Shown piece after piece: positions 25,923 to 35,295 of a DNA stretch of 64,000 nucleotides. The notes under the pieces were generated by a model. It was not told the DNA's origin. It did not search any database and worked only from the letters and a program-made list of their open reading frames with translations. Numbering within the stretch: position 1 is the stretch's first letter; each line of letters starts with the position of its first letter. The DNA comes from Caballeronia sordidicola (lineage in GTDB: Bacteria > Pseudomonadota > Gammaproteobacteria > Burkholderiales > Burkholderiaceae), in assembly GCF_000729995.1 (NCBI RefSeq), contig NZ_JNFG01000200.1, forward strand, positions 62,001-126,000, read 5' to 3'. The translations under genes were made by a program, and so were the position numbers.

Positions 25923-25978
25923 GTTTCGTCTGTTCCTTGTTTGTCGCTTAACTGCTTTGGCCTGTTCAGCTAATGAAT

Positions 25979-26911
25979 TCAGCCGGCGAGCAGTTTGCGG
26001 GTTTCTTCGAGCGAAGCCGGATCGAAAATCGACGCACCGATCAGCGTACCGTCGATGCGCTTCGTCAACCCGTTCAGCACCTTGCCCGGACCGCATTCGA
26101 TCACGTGCGTGACCCCTTCGTGCGCCATCTTCTGCACGGTTTCAACCCAACGCACAGGACCCGCGGCCTGACGCACGAGCGCGTCCTTGATCGCAGCCGG
26201 TTCGGCGACGCTCGCGACATCGATGTTATTGATCAGTGGAATCTGCGGCACGCTAATATCCACGCTTGCCAGATACTCGCGCAACTGGTCCGACGCCGGC
26301 TTGAGCAGCGACGAATGGAATGGCGCCGATACCGGCAGCGGCAACGCGCGTTTCGCGCCCTTGGCCTTGGCGATTTCGCAGGCTTTTTCAACGCCTGCTT
26401 TCGCACCAGCGATCACCACTTGGGACGGCGCGTTGAAGTTCACCGCTTCAACAATCCCCGCCGCCGATGCTTCAGCGCAGACGGCACGCACAGCGTCGTC
26501 GTCGAGACCCAAGATTGCTGCCATGCCGCCCTCGCCTACCGGCACGGCGCTCTGCATGGCTTGCGCGCGAAACCGCACGAGCGGCACGGCGGCGGAAAAC
26601 GGCAGCGCTCCGGCAACCACCAGCGCGGTGTATTCGCCCAGGCTATGACCCGCGACGATCGCCGGTTTCAGTCCGGTTTCCTTTTCCCACACACGATAGA
26701 TTGCGTAAGCGGCCGTCAGCATGACGGGCTGCGTATTCGTGGTCAGACCCAGCTCTTCAACCGGACCGTCGGCGATCAGCTTGCCGAGATCCTGACCGAG
26801 CGCATCGGATGCCTGTTGCACGGTTTCGCGCACCACGGCGTGGTCGGCGAATGCATTGAGCATGCCGACCGACTGGGAACCTTGTCCCGGAAAAACGAAC
26901 GCGAATTTCAT
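25979..26911 (-). CDS. fabD: Malonyl-CoA:ACP transacylase
   Basis: FabD loads malonyl groups onto ACP. The 310-residue protein begins KFAFVFPGQGSQSVGM, has the active-site serine in GHSLGEYTALVVAG and the conserved histidine in PFHSSLLKP. Length is normal. It lies between fabH and fabG. Confidence 0.98.
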   Translation of the reverse strand: MKFAFVFPGQGSQSVGMLNAFADHAVVRETVQQASDALGQDLGKLIADGPVEELGLTTNTQPVMLTAAYAIYRVWEKETGLKPAIVAGHSLGEYTALVVAGALPFSAAVPLVRFRAQAMQSAVPVGEGGMAAILGLDDDAVRAVCAEASAAGIVEAVNFNAPSQVVIAGAKAGVEKACEIAKAKGAKRALPLPVSAPFHSSLLKPASDQLREYLASVDISVPQIPLINNIDVASVAEPAAIKDALVRQAAGPVRWVETVQKMAHEGVTHVIECGPGKVLNGLTKRIDGTLIGASIFDPASLEETRKLLAG

Positions 26912-26985
26912 GAGGTCCTTGCTCGATTGGATTGTCGAATCACTGACGTGGCGTGATGAAGAAGTCGTATCGGCTTAATACCCGC

Positions 26986-27975
26986 TTAATAGCGGATAAC
27001 CGACGCGCCCCACGTGAAGCCGCCACCCACCCCTTCAATCAGCACATGCTGGCCGCGCTTGATGCGGCCGTCGCGCACGGCGACGTCGAATGCGAGAGGA
27101 ATTGATGCAGCCGATGTATTGCCATGCTCGCCAACGGTCACGACCATGCGCTCAAGCGGCACATGCAGCTTGCGCGCGGTGCTTTCCATGATGCGGATAT
27201 TGGCCTGATGGGGAACCAGCCAGTCGATGTCGCCAGCGGTCAGTCGCGCCTTCTCGAGCGCCTCGACGGCCACTTTTTCCAGCACCTTCACCGCCAGCTT
27301 GAATACGGCGGGACCATCCATGTGCAGGAACGCGCTGCCTTCGATCACGCCTTTGTTCACATTGCCCGGCGTGCACAGGATGTTCGCGTGGCTGCCGTCG
27401 GCGTGAAGTGCGCTGGACAGTACGCCGGGTTCATCGGAGGCTTGCAGGATCACGGCGCCAGCGCCGTCGCCGAACAGCACGCAGGTAGTGCGGTCGTTGA
27501 AATCGAGAATGCGCGAGAAGGTTTCAGCACCGACGACCAGCGCCGTACGATTGATGCCTGCGCGGATGAGGCTGTCGGCCACTGCAACGGCATAAGCGAA
27601 GCCCGAACAGACCGCCTGGATATCAAACGCGGCGCCGCTATTCTTGATACCGAGCTTGTTCTGCAACAGGCAAGCCGTGCTGGGAAAGACGAAGTCAGGC
27701 GTGGACGTGGCCACAATGATCAGGTCGATCGACTGCGGATCGATATCCGCGGCCTCGATCGCGTGACGCGAGGCCCGCAAGGCCAGGTCGCTGGTCGTCT
27801 GATCGGGTGCAGCGAAATGACGTGCATGGATACCGGTGCGCGCGACGATCCACTCATCGCTCGTTTCAACACCCTGTTTTGCCAGACGCTCGGCCAGTTG
27901 CTGGTTCGAGACACGGTCCGCCGGCAGGTAACTGCCCGTTCCGATCACGCGGGAATAGAGATTCGATTGAGCCAT
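26986..27975 (-). CDS. fabH: Beta-ketoacyl-ACP synthase III
   Basis: FabH starts fatty acid synthesis by joining acetyl-CoA to malonyl-ACP. The Cys-His-Asn triad is visible: C in AVCSGFAYA (about residue 122), H in VPHQANIRI and N in GEHGNTSAAS. The 329-residue length is normal. Its ATG overlaps the plsX stop by one base, so the two are probably translationally coupled. Confidence 0.98.
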   Translation of the reverse strand: MAQSNLYSRVIGTGSYLPADRVSNQQLAERLAKQGVETSDEWIVARTGIHARHFAAPDQTTSDLALRASRHAIEAADIDPQSIDLIIVATSTPDFVFPSTACLLQNKLGIKNSGAAFDIQAVCSGFAYAVAVADSLIRAGINRTALVVGAETFSRILDFNDRTTCVLFGDGAGAVILQASDEPGVLSSALHADGSHANILCTPGNVNKGVIEGSAFLHMDGPAVFKLAVKVLEKVAVEALEKARLTAGDIDWLVPHQANIRIMESTARKLHVPLERMVVTVGEHGNTSAASIPLAFDVAVRDGRIKRGQHVLIEGVGGGFTWGASVIRY

Positions 27976-29147
27976 TATGCCTTCGAGGATAGCGCGGCAC
28001 CCGGTTCGCCCGGCTGCACGAGCGGGCGGGCAGCGACCGTATTATCGCCTGGGGCGATAGGGTCGGCCGCGGGGTCGGCTTGATTCGGGACCACGGTGCC
28101 AGCATTGTCAGCAGAAGCGCCGAGCGCCGCTTGTTTCACGGGAGCAGCGTTTTCTTCCATGGCGCGCACGAGACGATCAAGCACGCCATTTTTGACGGCA
28201 TCATACCCGCGTTTTATAGCCCACTCAAACCCGTAGGCTTGTGCCGATCCATGGCTCTTGATGACCAGCCCGCGCAGGCCGAGCAGCGCGGCGCCGTTAT
28301 ATTGAGCGGGGTCGACCCGCCGTTTGAAGCGTTTTAGAACGGGCAATGCGACGAGCGCCATCAGCTTGGTCAAGAGCGACCGGCTGAATTCCTCGCGGAT
28401 CATGTCGGTCAGCATCTGCGCCAGGCCTTCCGAGGTCTTCAGCGCCACGTTACCGACAAAACCATCGCACACGACCACGTCGGTCGTGCCTTTATAGATG
28501 TCGTTGCCTTCCACGTTGCCGTAGAAATTGAGCGTGCTTGCGCGCAGCAATTCGCCGGCGCGTTTGATGACGTCGTTGCCTTTGATGACTTCTTCGCCGA
28601 TGTTGAGCAGACCAATGGTCGGGCGCTCCTTGTCCCCGATAGCGGCGACAAGCGCGTGGCCCATTTCGGCGAATTGCAGCAAGTGTTGCGGCTCGCAGTC
28701 CACATTCGCGCCCAGATCGAGCACGGTGGTGAAGCCCTTCTGGCTTGGCATCGCGAATGCGATAGCCGGGCGCTCAATGCCTGGCAGCGTCTTGAGCACG
28801 TAGCGCGACACGGCCATCAGTGCGCCGGTGTTACCTGCCGAGATGCACGTCTGGGCCTGGCCGTCCTTGACGAGATTGAGCGCTACCCGCATGGACGAAT
28901 CTTTCTTCCGGCGCAGCGCAACTTCGACGGAATCGTCCATCTCGACCACTTCGGTCGCCGGGACGACCGTCAGCCGGGTTTCGCCCGTGGCTTTGCACTT
29001 CTTCAGTTGCGCGCGGATGGCCGACTCGATGCCGACAAGCAACAGCTGCGCATCAGGATGCGAACGCACGAAGCTGACCGCGGCAGGAACGGTCACGGCC
29101 GGGCCGTGGTCGCCTCCCATGCAGTCGATAGTGATCTTTACGGTCAT
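27975..29147 (-). CDS. plsX: Phosphate acyltransferase PlsX
   Basis: PlsX converts acyl-ACP to acyl-phosphate for phospholipid synthesis. The 390-residue protein starts KITIDCMGGDHGP and has SAGNTGALMA and CDGFVGNVALKTSEG, the family hallmarks. The last 45 residues form a proline- and alanine-rich extension not needed for the fold. It is separated from rpmF by a terminator-like hairpin. Confidence 0.97.
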   Translation of the reverse strand: MTVKITIDCMGGDHGPAVTVPAAVSFVRSHPDAQLLLVGIESAIRAQLKKCKATGETRLTVVPATEVVEMDDSVEVALRRKKDSSMRVALNLVKDGQAQTCISAGNTGALMAVSRYVLKTLPGIERPAIAFAMPSQKGFTTVLDLGANVDCEPQHLLQFAEMGHALVAAIGDKERPTIGLLNIGEEVIKGNDVIKRAGELLRASTLNFYGNVEGNDIYKGTTDVVVCDGFVGNVALKTSEGLAQMLTDMIREEFSRSLLTKLMALVALPVLKRFKRRVDPAQYNGAALLGLRGLVIKSHGSAQAYGFEWAIKRGYDAVKNGVLDRLVRAMEENAAPVKQAALGASADNAGTVVPNQADPAADPIAPGDNTVAARPLVQPGEPGAALSSKA

Positions 29148-29170
29148 GGAGTGCGACGAATTTCAGGCAC

Positions 29171-29197
29171 AAAAAAGCGGCAGTGAAATGCCGCCTT
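29171..29197 (-). terminator. Terminator-like hairpin between rpmF and plsX
   Basis: On the minus strand GCGGCA (29194-29189) pairs with TGCCGC (29182-29177) around a 6-base loop, followed by T6. It could reduce read-through from the highly expressed ribosomal protein gene into plsX. Confidence 0.82.
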
Positions 29198-29288
29198 CTT
29201 GTTATACCGAGAAGATGTCAAGCGCGAACAACCGCGACTCAGACCATGAGTCAAGACGGTAACGCCAGACGCAACAAGCGTCGTACGC

Positions 29289-29468
29289 TTAGTCGTTCTT
29301 CGTCTTGATGACTTTCTTGCCACGATAGTAGCCATTCGGGCTCACGTGGTGACGCAGATGCACTTCACCCGTGCTCGGCTCAACGGCCAGCGCCGGTGCC
29401 GTGAGGAAATCGTGCGAACGATGCATGCCGCGCTTGGACGGCGATTTCTTGTTTTGCTGAACTGCCAT
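29289..29468 (-). CDS. rpmF: 50S ribosomal protein L32
   Basis: A 59-residue basic protein translated from ATG 29468 to TAA 29291-29289. It begins MAVQQNKKSPSKRGMHRSHD, the near-universal bacterial L32 start, and ends in GYYRGKKVIKTKND. The form here lacks the zinc-binding cysteines found in some L32 proteins. It lies between yceD and plsX, the classic yceD-rpmF-plsX arrangement. Confidence 0.97.
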   Translation of the reverse strand: MAVQQNKKSPSKRGMHRSHDFLTAPALAVEPSTGEVHLRHHVSPNGYYRGKKVIKTKND

Positions 29469-29634
29469 GATGACTCCGGAAAAATTTTGCGAATTCTAAC
29501 ACAGCTCGACACGCCGGAGACCCTGACCTTCGGCCAGTGGACCTTTCCGGACGCATCGCGCCGCCTGATGATTGGATACCCGGCCTGATGCCGGATATCA
29601 ATACTCCTTAGTGCGAGCGTTTAAAGCACGCGCT

Positions 29635-30288
29635 TCAATGCTTGTTGTCGTCGGAACCGCCCTGCTTGAGCTTACCGAGCGCGGCGAACGGATTGGGTCT
29701 GCCTGTGCCGCCATCTTGCGGCGTGCCTGCCTCTCCATTCAGACCACCATCGTCCAGCTCGCCCTCGGCGCCGTCGAGACCCGTTACCAGGCTCTCGTGC
29801 ACTTCAGGACACACTTCGTGCTTCGGCACGAGCGGCAAGGTCAACAACAATTCCTCTTCGATCAAGTCGACGAGATCGAACTGGCGTGAGCCAACGATCA
29901 CTTCCACTTCATCGTTGTCTAGCGGAAACTCGTCCGCTTCATCTTCCGTGGTGACAATGCGATACGTTGCATCGACATCCAGGTGTTGCGAATACGGCGA
30001 AAGACAACGCTGGCATTCAATCCAGACCGATCCGTGCACCGCTAGCCGCAAATAAGGCTGCGGCGCTTCAGTGCCGTCGTCCTGCAACTCGGGCTGCATG
30101 GAGCCTTCGGCCTGCCATGAAAACACCGTGTCGCGGTCTGGAGCATCTGCCGGCACTTCGTTCAACATACGCGGCAACTGCGAGACCCGTACACCACCTG
30201 CTGCCTGACGACGGCTTTGGGCGAATTCGAACAGGTCGAGTGCGCGCAAGTCGGCGGGACATGCAGGTTTGCCAGGATTCTGTGTCAT
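29635..30288 (-). CDS. yceD: YceD family protein (DUF177)
   Basis: YceD proteins are encoded before rpmF in most bacteria and are thought to help 23S rRNA processing or accumulation; the mechanism is not settled. The 217-residue acidic protein has the conserved core VWIECQRCLSPYSQHLDVDATYRIV and FDLVDLIEEELLLTLPLVPKHE. The C-terminal 45 residues are glycine- and aspartate-rich. It starts the yceD-rpmF-plsX-fab run. Confidence 0.93.
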   Translation of the reverse strand: MTQNPGKPACPADLRALDLFEFAQSRRQAAGGVRVSQLPRMLNEVPADAPDRDTVFSWQAEGSMQPELQDDGTEAPQPYLRLAVHGSVWIECQRCLSPYSQHLDVDATYRIVTTEDEADEFPLDNDEVEVIVGSRQFDLVDLIEEELLLTLPLVPKHEVCPEVHESLVTGLDGAEGELDDGGLNGEAGTPQDGGTGRPNPFAALGKLKQGGSDDNKH

Positions 30289-30732
30289 GTGCGCTCCTGC
30301 AGTGGTCGTTGCCGCGACGGCTGGATAGCAAGTCCGCGGAGGACGACCGGGGGTGAAGCTGCAGTATGCACCGCACCGGACCCGTCCGGCTGGTGTGGTT
30401 TATCCCGATTTTGCGGCGACTTTGCGGTTTCAGCAGCAGCCCGCGGGCTTGTTGCTTATTTTCCGGCGACTATCGCGACATTCGGCCCCACCACTTTAGG
30501 CTACCACTCCGAGCCGCAAGGCATCCGGTACATCCCGGTACACTTCCGGCTACCGTGGCGCCACGCCGGTATGCGTAAAAAGGCCTTCGCATACCGATGA
30601 AAAGCCCAAAATCATAGCGGCTTTGTCTTTTCGAGTCAAACACTTATGCTTCGGCTTGTGGTACCGCGCGGTTCAGTACAGCCAAGCGCGGTTCCAGTCC
30701 TTTCTCCCAATTGTTCTTAGCCAATCCTTTTC
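30289..30732. other. Divergent intergenic region yceD / maf
   Basis: A 444-base stretch without a supported gene, holding the promoters of the leftward yceD-rpmF-fab run and of maf. I did not find a convincing -35/-10 pair or a clear hairpin. Confidence 0.5.
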
Positions 30733-31347
30733 ATGCCCGACGTCTCAACCAAGCCGCGCCTCATCCTTGCATCGAGTTCGCGTTACCGGCGGGAACTGCT
30801 CGAACGCCTGCGCATTCCCTTCGATGTAATCACGCCCGATATCGACGAAACGCCAATGGACCGCGAAACGCCGGAAGCCACGGCTGTCCGGCTGTCGATC
30901 GCCAAGGCGCGTGCGGCCGCGACCCGCGTGACCAATGCGTCCGGTGCGCTGGTTATCGGCTCCGATCAGGTCGCCACCTGTGACGGCCGTCAGATCGGCA
31001 AGCCCGGCACGCACGACAGCGCGCGCGCGCAGCTTCAGTCGATGCGGGGGAAAAGTGTCGAATTCCACAGCGCGCTTTGCCTCTTCGACAGCCGCACGGA
31101 CCATCTCCAATCCGCCGATATCGTCACGCGTGTGCAATTCCGCGAGCTGTCGGATGCGGAAATCGAAGCGTATTTGCTTGCCGAAACGCCTTACGACGTG
31201 GCGGGCAGCGCGAAATCGGAAGGTTTGGGCATCGCGCTCGTCGATGCGATCCATTCCGACGATCCCACCGCACTGGTCGGTTTGCCGCTGATCGCGTTGT
31301 CCCGCATGTTGCGCGCGGCCGGGTTTCCGTTGATGGGGGCAGCATGA
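30733..31347 (+). CDS. Maf-family nucleotide pyrophosphatase
   Basis: Maf proteins hydrolyse non-canonical or modified nucleoside triphosphates to monophosphates. The 204-residue protein begins LILASSSRYRRELLERL, has the catalytic GSDQVA at residues 76-81, and ends with YDVAGSAKSEG and GLPLIALSRML. The sequence fits the YceF subgroup (7-methyl-GTP pyrophosphatase) more than the dTTP/UTP subgroup, but this was judged by eye. It overlaps the next gene as ATGA. Confidence 0.92.
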   Translation: MPDVSTKPRLILASSSRYRRELLERLRIPFDVITPDIDETPMDRETPEATAVRLSIAKARAAATRVTNASGALVIGSDQVATCDGRQIGKPGTHDSARAQLQSMRGKSVEFHSALCLFDSRTDHLQSADIVTRVQFRELSDAEIEAYLLAETPYDVAGSAKSEGLGIALVDAIHSDDPTALVGLPLIALSRMLRAAGFPLMGAA

Positions 31348-32063
31348 GCGGCGTTTTGTACCTGATTCCGAACACGCTCGGTGACGGCGACAGCGCCGCG
31401 CTCGCCGATGTCCTTCCCGAACCCGTACGTGCACGCGCCGCGGCGCTGCAGTACTACATTGGCGAGAACGCGAAAACCACGCGCGCGTTCCTGAAGAAGG
31501 TCGGAACCGAACGGCCGATCCAGGAAATCGAGATCCGCGAACTCAATGTCAATACGCCGCCGGGCGAGGTCGAGAAGCTGCTGAAACCGATTCTGGCGGG
31601 CACAGACGCCGGTCTCGTCTCGGAAGCGGGATGTCCGGCGGTCGCCGATCCGGGCGCCCTGCTCGTGCGCCGCGCCCACGAGCGCGGCGTGAAAGTCGTG
31701 CCGTTCGTCGGACCCAGTTCGATTTTGCTGGCGTTGATGGCGTCGGGAATGAACGGCCAGAGTTTCGCGTTCAACGGCTATCTTCCCGTCGATGCCACCG
31801 AGCGGGGCAAACGTCTGCGCGAGCTGGAAGCGCTGTCGCGCAAGGCGAACCAAACGCAGATTTTCATCGAGACGCCTTACAGGAATCGTGCGCTGCTGGA
31901 CACGTTGCTCGCAACCTGCGCGCCGTCCACACTGGTGTGCGTCGCGGTCGACCTTACGTTGCCGGCCGAGACGATCGTCACCCGAACCGTTTCGGACTGG
32001 AAAAAGAAAGCCGCGCCTGAACTGCATAAACGGCCGGCTATCTTCTTGCTGCTAGGTGCATAG
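31344..32063 (+). CDS. SAM-dependent methyltransferase of the tetrapyrrole-methylase (RsmI-like) fold
   Basis: A 239-residue protein starting MSGVLYLIPNTLGD, with GLVSEAGCPAVADPG and FVGPSSILLALMASGMNGQSFAFNGYLP, the hallmark loops of the fold shared with RsmI, the 16S rRNA 2'-O-methyltransferase. It is shorter than RsmI and lacks its C-terminal domain, so the substrate is uncertain. The start at 31344 overlaps the maf stop. A bidirectional terminator follows. Confidence 0.88.
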   Translation: MSGVLYLIPNTLGDGDSAALADVLPEPVRARAAALQYYIGENAKTTRAFLKKVGTERPIQEIEIRELNVNTPPGEVEKLLKPILAGTDAGLVSEAGCPAVADPGALLVRRAHERGVKVVPFVGPSSILLALMASGMNGQSFAFNGYLPVDATERGKRLRELEALSRKANQTQIFIETPYRNRALLDTLLATCAPSTLVCVAVDLTLPAETIVTRTVSDWKKKAAPELHKRPAIFLLLGA

Positions 32064-32106
32064 GCCGGGGCGCATCCCTTAGCAACGCTGTCTGCACTGC
32101 GCACGA

Positions 32107-32145
32107 AAAAACCGCTCGCCTGATGACTCAAGGCGAGCGGTTTTT
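32107..32145. terminator. Bidirectional terminator between convergent genes
   Basis: A 15-bp perfect stem (32107-32121 with 32131-32145) has A- and T-runs at its outer ends and a 9-base loop. It serves the methyltransferase from the left and sppA from the right. Confidence 0.95.
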
Positions 32146-32164
32146 ATCTAAAACGCAGGGAAAA

Positions 32165-33163
32165 TTACTTCAACTGCATCTTCCCGCCCATCATCAGCGC
32201 GTGCATCGACGCATTGCCTACCGCCGCGCCGAACTTGCGCGCTACACGCTCGCCAATGCTCTCCTTCTGCGTGTAATCGACAATATCCGGCTGTTTGACG
32301 ATCTCGCGTGCGACGTAATCAGCGTCGCCGAAACCATCGGCGAGACCCAGTTCCACGCTCTTCTGACCCGTCCAGAACATGCCCGAGAACACATCGGGCG
32401 ACTCTTTCAGCCGATTGCCCCGGCCTTGTTTGACGGCATCGATGAATTGCTGGTGAATCTGGTCGAGCATCTCCTGGGCGTGGGCATCCATGGCCGGCGA
32501 TTCAGGCGAGAACGGATCGAACGCGCCTTTGTTCGCGCCCGACGTGTGCAGCCGGCGCTCCACGCCGAGCTTGTCCATCAGGCCCGTGAAGCCGAAACCG
32601 TCCATCAGCACACCAATTGATCCGACGATGCTCGCCTTGTCGACGTAGATCTTATCGGCGGCCGCAGCCGCGTAATAACCGCCCGACGCGCACATGTCGC
32701 CCACGACCACATACAACGGCTTCGACGGATATTTCGCCCGCAAACGCGTGATCTCACGATTGATGATGCCCGCCTGCACCGGACTGCCGCCCGGGCTGTT
32801 GCAGCGAAGAATCACCGCCGCGGTGCCATCGTCTTCAAAAGCGCTGTCGAGCGCTGCGTTCACGTTGTCCGAACTGGCGTCGCTATTGGCGGCAATCTCA
32901 CCCTCCAGCTCAACCAGCGCCGTATGGCGTTGGGTTTTCGCGACTTTGTCGCTGGTGAAATCGAACGCGCTCCAGACCGCGATCGCCAGGATGGCGAGGA
33001 ACACGAAGCGGAAAAAGATCCGCCAGCGGCGCGCGGCCCGCTGTTCATTGATTGCCGCCAGCGCGATGCGTTCGAGCGCGGCGCGCTCCCAGTTGTCGCC
33101 GGTGTCGCCGACGGATTTGGGACGTGCCTTATCCGCGGAATCGGTGGGAATTTGATCGGACAT
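32165..33163 (-). CDS. sppA: S49 family signal peptide peptidase
   Basis: SppA-type proteases digest cleaved signal peptides in the membrane. The 332-residue protein has one N-terminal membrane segment (IFFRFVFLAILAIAVWSAF, about residues 50-68) and a single S49 domain with the nucleophile serine in DMCASGGYYAAAAADKIY and the lysine-bearing region ASIVGSIGVLMDGFGF. It is the short, single-domain form. ATG 33163 is chosen; the open frame continues upstream without conserved sequence. Confidence 0.92.
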   Translation of the reverse strand: MSDQIPTDSADKARPKSVGDTGDNWERAALERIALAAINEQRAARRWRIFFRFVFLAILAIAVWSAFDFTSDKVAKTQRHTALVELEGEIAANSDASSDNVNAALDSAFEDDGTAAVILRCNSPGGSPVQAGIINREITRLRAKYPSKPLYVVVGDMCASGGYYAAAAADKIYVDKASIVGSIGVLMDGFGFTGLMDKLGVERRLHTSGANKGAFDPFSPESPAMDAHAQEMLDQIHQQFIDAVKQGRGNRLKESPDVFSGMFWTGQKSVELGLADGFGDADYVAREIVKQPDIVDYTQKESIGERVARKFGAAVGNASMHALMMGGKMQLK

Positions 33164-33235
33164 GCGTCGCCTGGTTGACTGATTAAAAATGGAGAGCGGG
33201 TTCGTTTCGCATCGCGAGAACAACCGCGGGAACGG

Positions 33236-33634
33236 TCAAGCCGGACGGAGATCGTCGTCGGGAAGCCAGAAGACGGCGCGGCCTTCGGGTGTGTCGCGCT
33301 CTTCCGCTGCCACCCGCCGCAAACGCGCGCCGCGGCAGGGGCCGCCGACGCATTTCCCCGTATCCGGCTCGTAAATCGCGCCGTGAGTCGCGCACATCAA
33401 GTATAAGCCGGAGCTCTCGAAGAACTTGCCCTCGGACCAGTCCATCTCCATGGGCACGTGGGCGCAGCGGTTGAGGTAGCCAAAGGGTTTGCCGTCGTAT
33501 CGGACGAAAAACACCGTGGCTTCGCCGCCTTTGTCGACGGCTTTGTGACGAACGCCGTCGCCACCGTCGACCAACTCCTCCGACGCGCAGATTCGCACCG
33601 GCTCAAGCGACCCGACAAGCGGCGTTCCTGTCAT
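33236..33634 (-). CDS. Rieske [2Fe-2S] protein
   Basis: A 132-residue single-domain Rieske protein. The cluster ligands are visible as CAH in NRCAHVPMEM and CxxH in MCATHGAIY, with the loop glycine-proline GGPC after them. Such small proteins act as electron carriers of ring-hydroxylating dioxygenases or as stand-alone redox proteins; no dioxygenase gene is nearby. The start at 33634 overlaps the HAD gene stop as ATGA. Confidence 0.9.
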   Translation of the reverse strand: MTGTPLVGSLEPVRICASEELVDGGDGVRHKAVDKGGEATVFFVRYDGKPFGYLNRCAHVPMEMDWSEGKFFESSGLYLMCATHGAIYEPDTGKCVGGPCRGARLRRVAAEERDTPEGRAVFWLPDDDLRPA

Positions 33635-34290
33635 GCATTCTCCCGCAGCCAGTCTCCGAGTGACGTGACGTTTTCGGCCACGAACAACGGCTCGAGTGCG
33701 TGCAGCGACTTCGCCGGATGCGCGCCGTAAGTCACGCCGACCGCCGCCGCGCCGGCATTTTTCGCCATCTGCAGGTCGTGCGTGGTGTCGCCGATCATCA
33801 CCGTGCGGCTCACGTCCTGCCCGAGTTCGCGCGTAAGTTCGTGCAGCATGGCCGGATGCGGCTTGGAGAAGGTTTCGTCGGCGCAACGCGTGCCGTCAAA
33901 GAGGCTCGTCAGGCGCGACTGGTCCAGCGCGCGGTTCAGGCCCACACGGCTTTTACCTGTGGCGACCGCGAGCAGATAACCCTCGTCGCGCAGGCTTTGC
34001 AGCATGCCGCGCACGCCATCGAAGAGTTCGGTTTGCTCGCCCTTGATCAAATAATGAAATCGATACCGCTCGGCAAGCTTCGGGTAATCGACCGGGTCGA
34101 GCGTGGGCGCCGCGATCTGCAACGCGTCGCGCAGCCCCAGGCCAATCACGTAACTTGCGGCTTCATCGGCGGGAACGGGCAGGCCAAGGTCGCGGCACGC
34201 CGCCTGAATGCTGCGTGTAATGTGCGCCGTGGAATCCATCAAGGTGCCGTCCCAGTCGAAGACAATCAGATCGAATTGCTGACGGGCCAT
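33631..34290 (-). CDS. HAD-superfamily hydrolase, phosphoglycolate phosphatase-like
   Basis: The 219-residue protein has the four HAD motifs: FDWDGTLMDS with the nucleophile aspartate, AVATGKS, K in SKPHP, and MIGDTTHDLQMAKNAG. The helical cap follows motif I, as in the Gph group. Its substrate cannot be read from sequence. The ATG comes directly after the rluC stop codon, so the two are coupled. Confidence 0.9.
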   Translation of the reverse strand: MARQQFDLIVFDWDGTLMDSTAHITRSIQAACRDLGLPVPADEAASYVIGLGLRDALQIAAPTLDPVDYPKLAERYRFHYLIKGEQTELFDGVRGMLQSLRDEGYLLAVATGKSRVGLNRALDQSRLTSLFDGTRCADETFSKPHPAMLHELTRELGQDVSRTVMIGDTTHDLQMAKNAGAAAVGVTYGAHPAKSLHALEPLFVAENVTSLGDWLRENA

Positions 34291-35295
34291 TTATAGAGTC
34301 TCGCTAGAATTTTGTTTGAGTTGTTCGATGAAGCGCCGGCATTCGGCCGGCAGCGGCGCTTCGACCTGAAGCGTCTCGCCGGTTGCCGGGTGCACGAGTT
34401 TCAGCCGGAAAGCGTGCAGAAACATGCGTTTAAGCGACGGATCGGCGTTGGGACGCACCAAATTCTTGTTTAGCGCGAAGTCGCCGTACTTGGTATCGCC
34501 AGCGATCGGCAGGCCGATATGCGCCATATGCACACGAATCTGATGCGTACGGCCCGTCTTCAGTTCCGCCTCGACCCACGCGTAGTCACTAAAACGTTCG
34601 ATCAGGTTGAACACGGTATGCGAGGCGAGGCCGTCGTCCTGGACCCGAACGCGACGCTCGCCCTCGGGCGTCAAGTATTTATGCAGCGGTTCCTTCACGA
34701 TCCGCCGACGTCCCCAGCCCGCCAGCCAGTCGCCGTGACCGACGGCCTGGTAGCGTTTATCGATACGGTTTTCGCGCATTTGCTCATGCACGTTGATCAG
34801 CGCCGAACGCTTTTTCGCAAGCATCAGCACGCCGGAAGTCTCGCGATCCAGTCGATGCACCAATTCGAGGAACTTCGCCTGCGGACGCGCATTGCGCAAT
34901 TGCTCGATAACACCGAACGCCACGCCGCTGCCACCATGAACGGCGACGCCCGCGGGTTTATCGATCACGATCAGATGATCGTCTTCAAATAGTATGGGGA
35001 ATTCGGCAGCGGGCGCATTCGATGAAAGCGGGGTTTCGTCCAGTTGCGCGGTGCGAATTGGCGGCACGCGCACGAGATCGCCCATTTCCAGCCGGTAAGC
35101 AGCGTCGATACGCCCCTTATTTACGCGCACTTCCCCGCTGCGCAAAATCCGGTAAATGTGACTTTTCGGTACGCCTTTACAGACGCGAAGTAAAAAATTG
35201 TCGATGCGCTGACCCGCCGCATTTTCGTCGATCTCGATCATTGAGACCTGTTCGCTTGCGACCTTTTTATGGGATGTTTTGCCTAACTCATTCAT
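34291..35295 (-). CDS. rluC: 23S rRNA pseudouridine synthase RluC type
   Basis: RluC makes pseudouridines at 955, 2504 and 2580 of 23S rRNA. The 334-residue protein has an S4 RNA-binding domain (residues 20-85, GQRIDNFLLRVCKGVPKSHIYRIL) and the catalytic domain with HRLDRETSGVLMLAK carrying the active-site aspartate. It is divergent from rne, as in many proteobacteria. Confidence 0.94.
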   Translation of the reverse strand: MNELGKTSHKKVASEQVSMIEIDENAAGQRIDNFLLRVCKGVPKSHIYRILRSGEVRVNKGRIDAAYRLEMGDLVRVPPIRTAQLDETPLSSNAPAAEFPILFEDDHLIVIDKPAGVAVHGGSGVAFGVIEQLRNARPQAKFLELVHRLDRETSGVLMLAKKRSALINVHEQMRENRIDKRYQAVGHGDWLAGWGRRRIVKEPLHKYLTPEGERRVRVQDDGLASHTVFNLIERFSDYAWVEAELKTGRTHQIRVHMAHIGLPIAGDTKYGDFALNKNLVRPNADPSLKRMFLHAFRLKLVHPATGETLQVEAPLPAECRRFIEQLKQNSSETL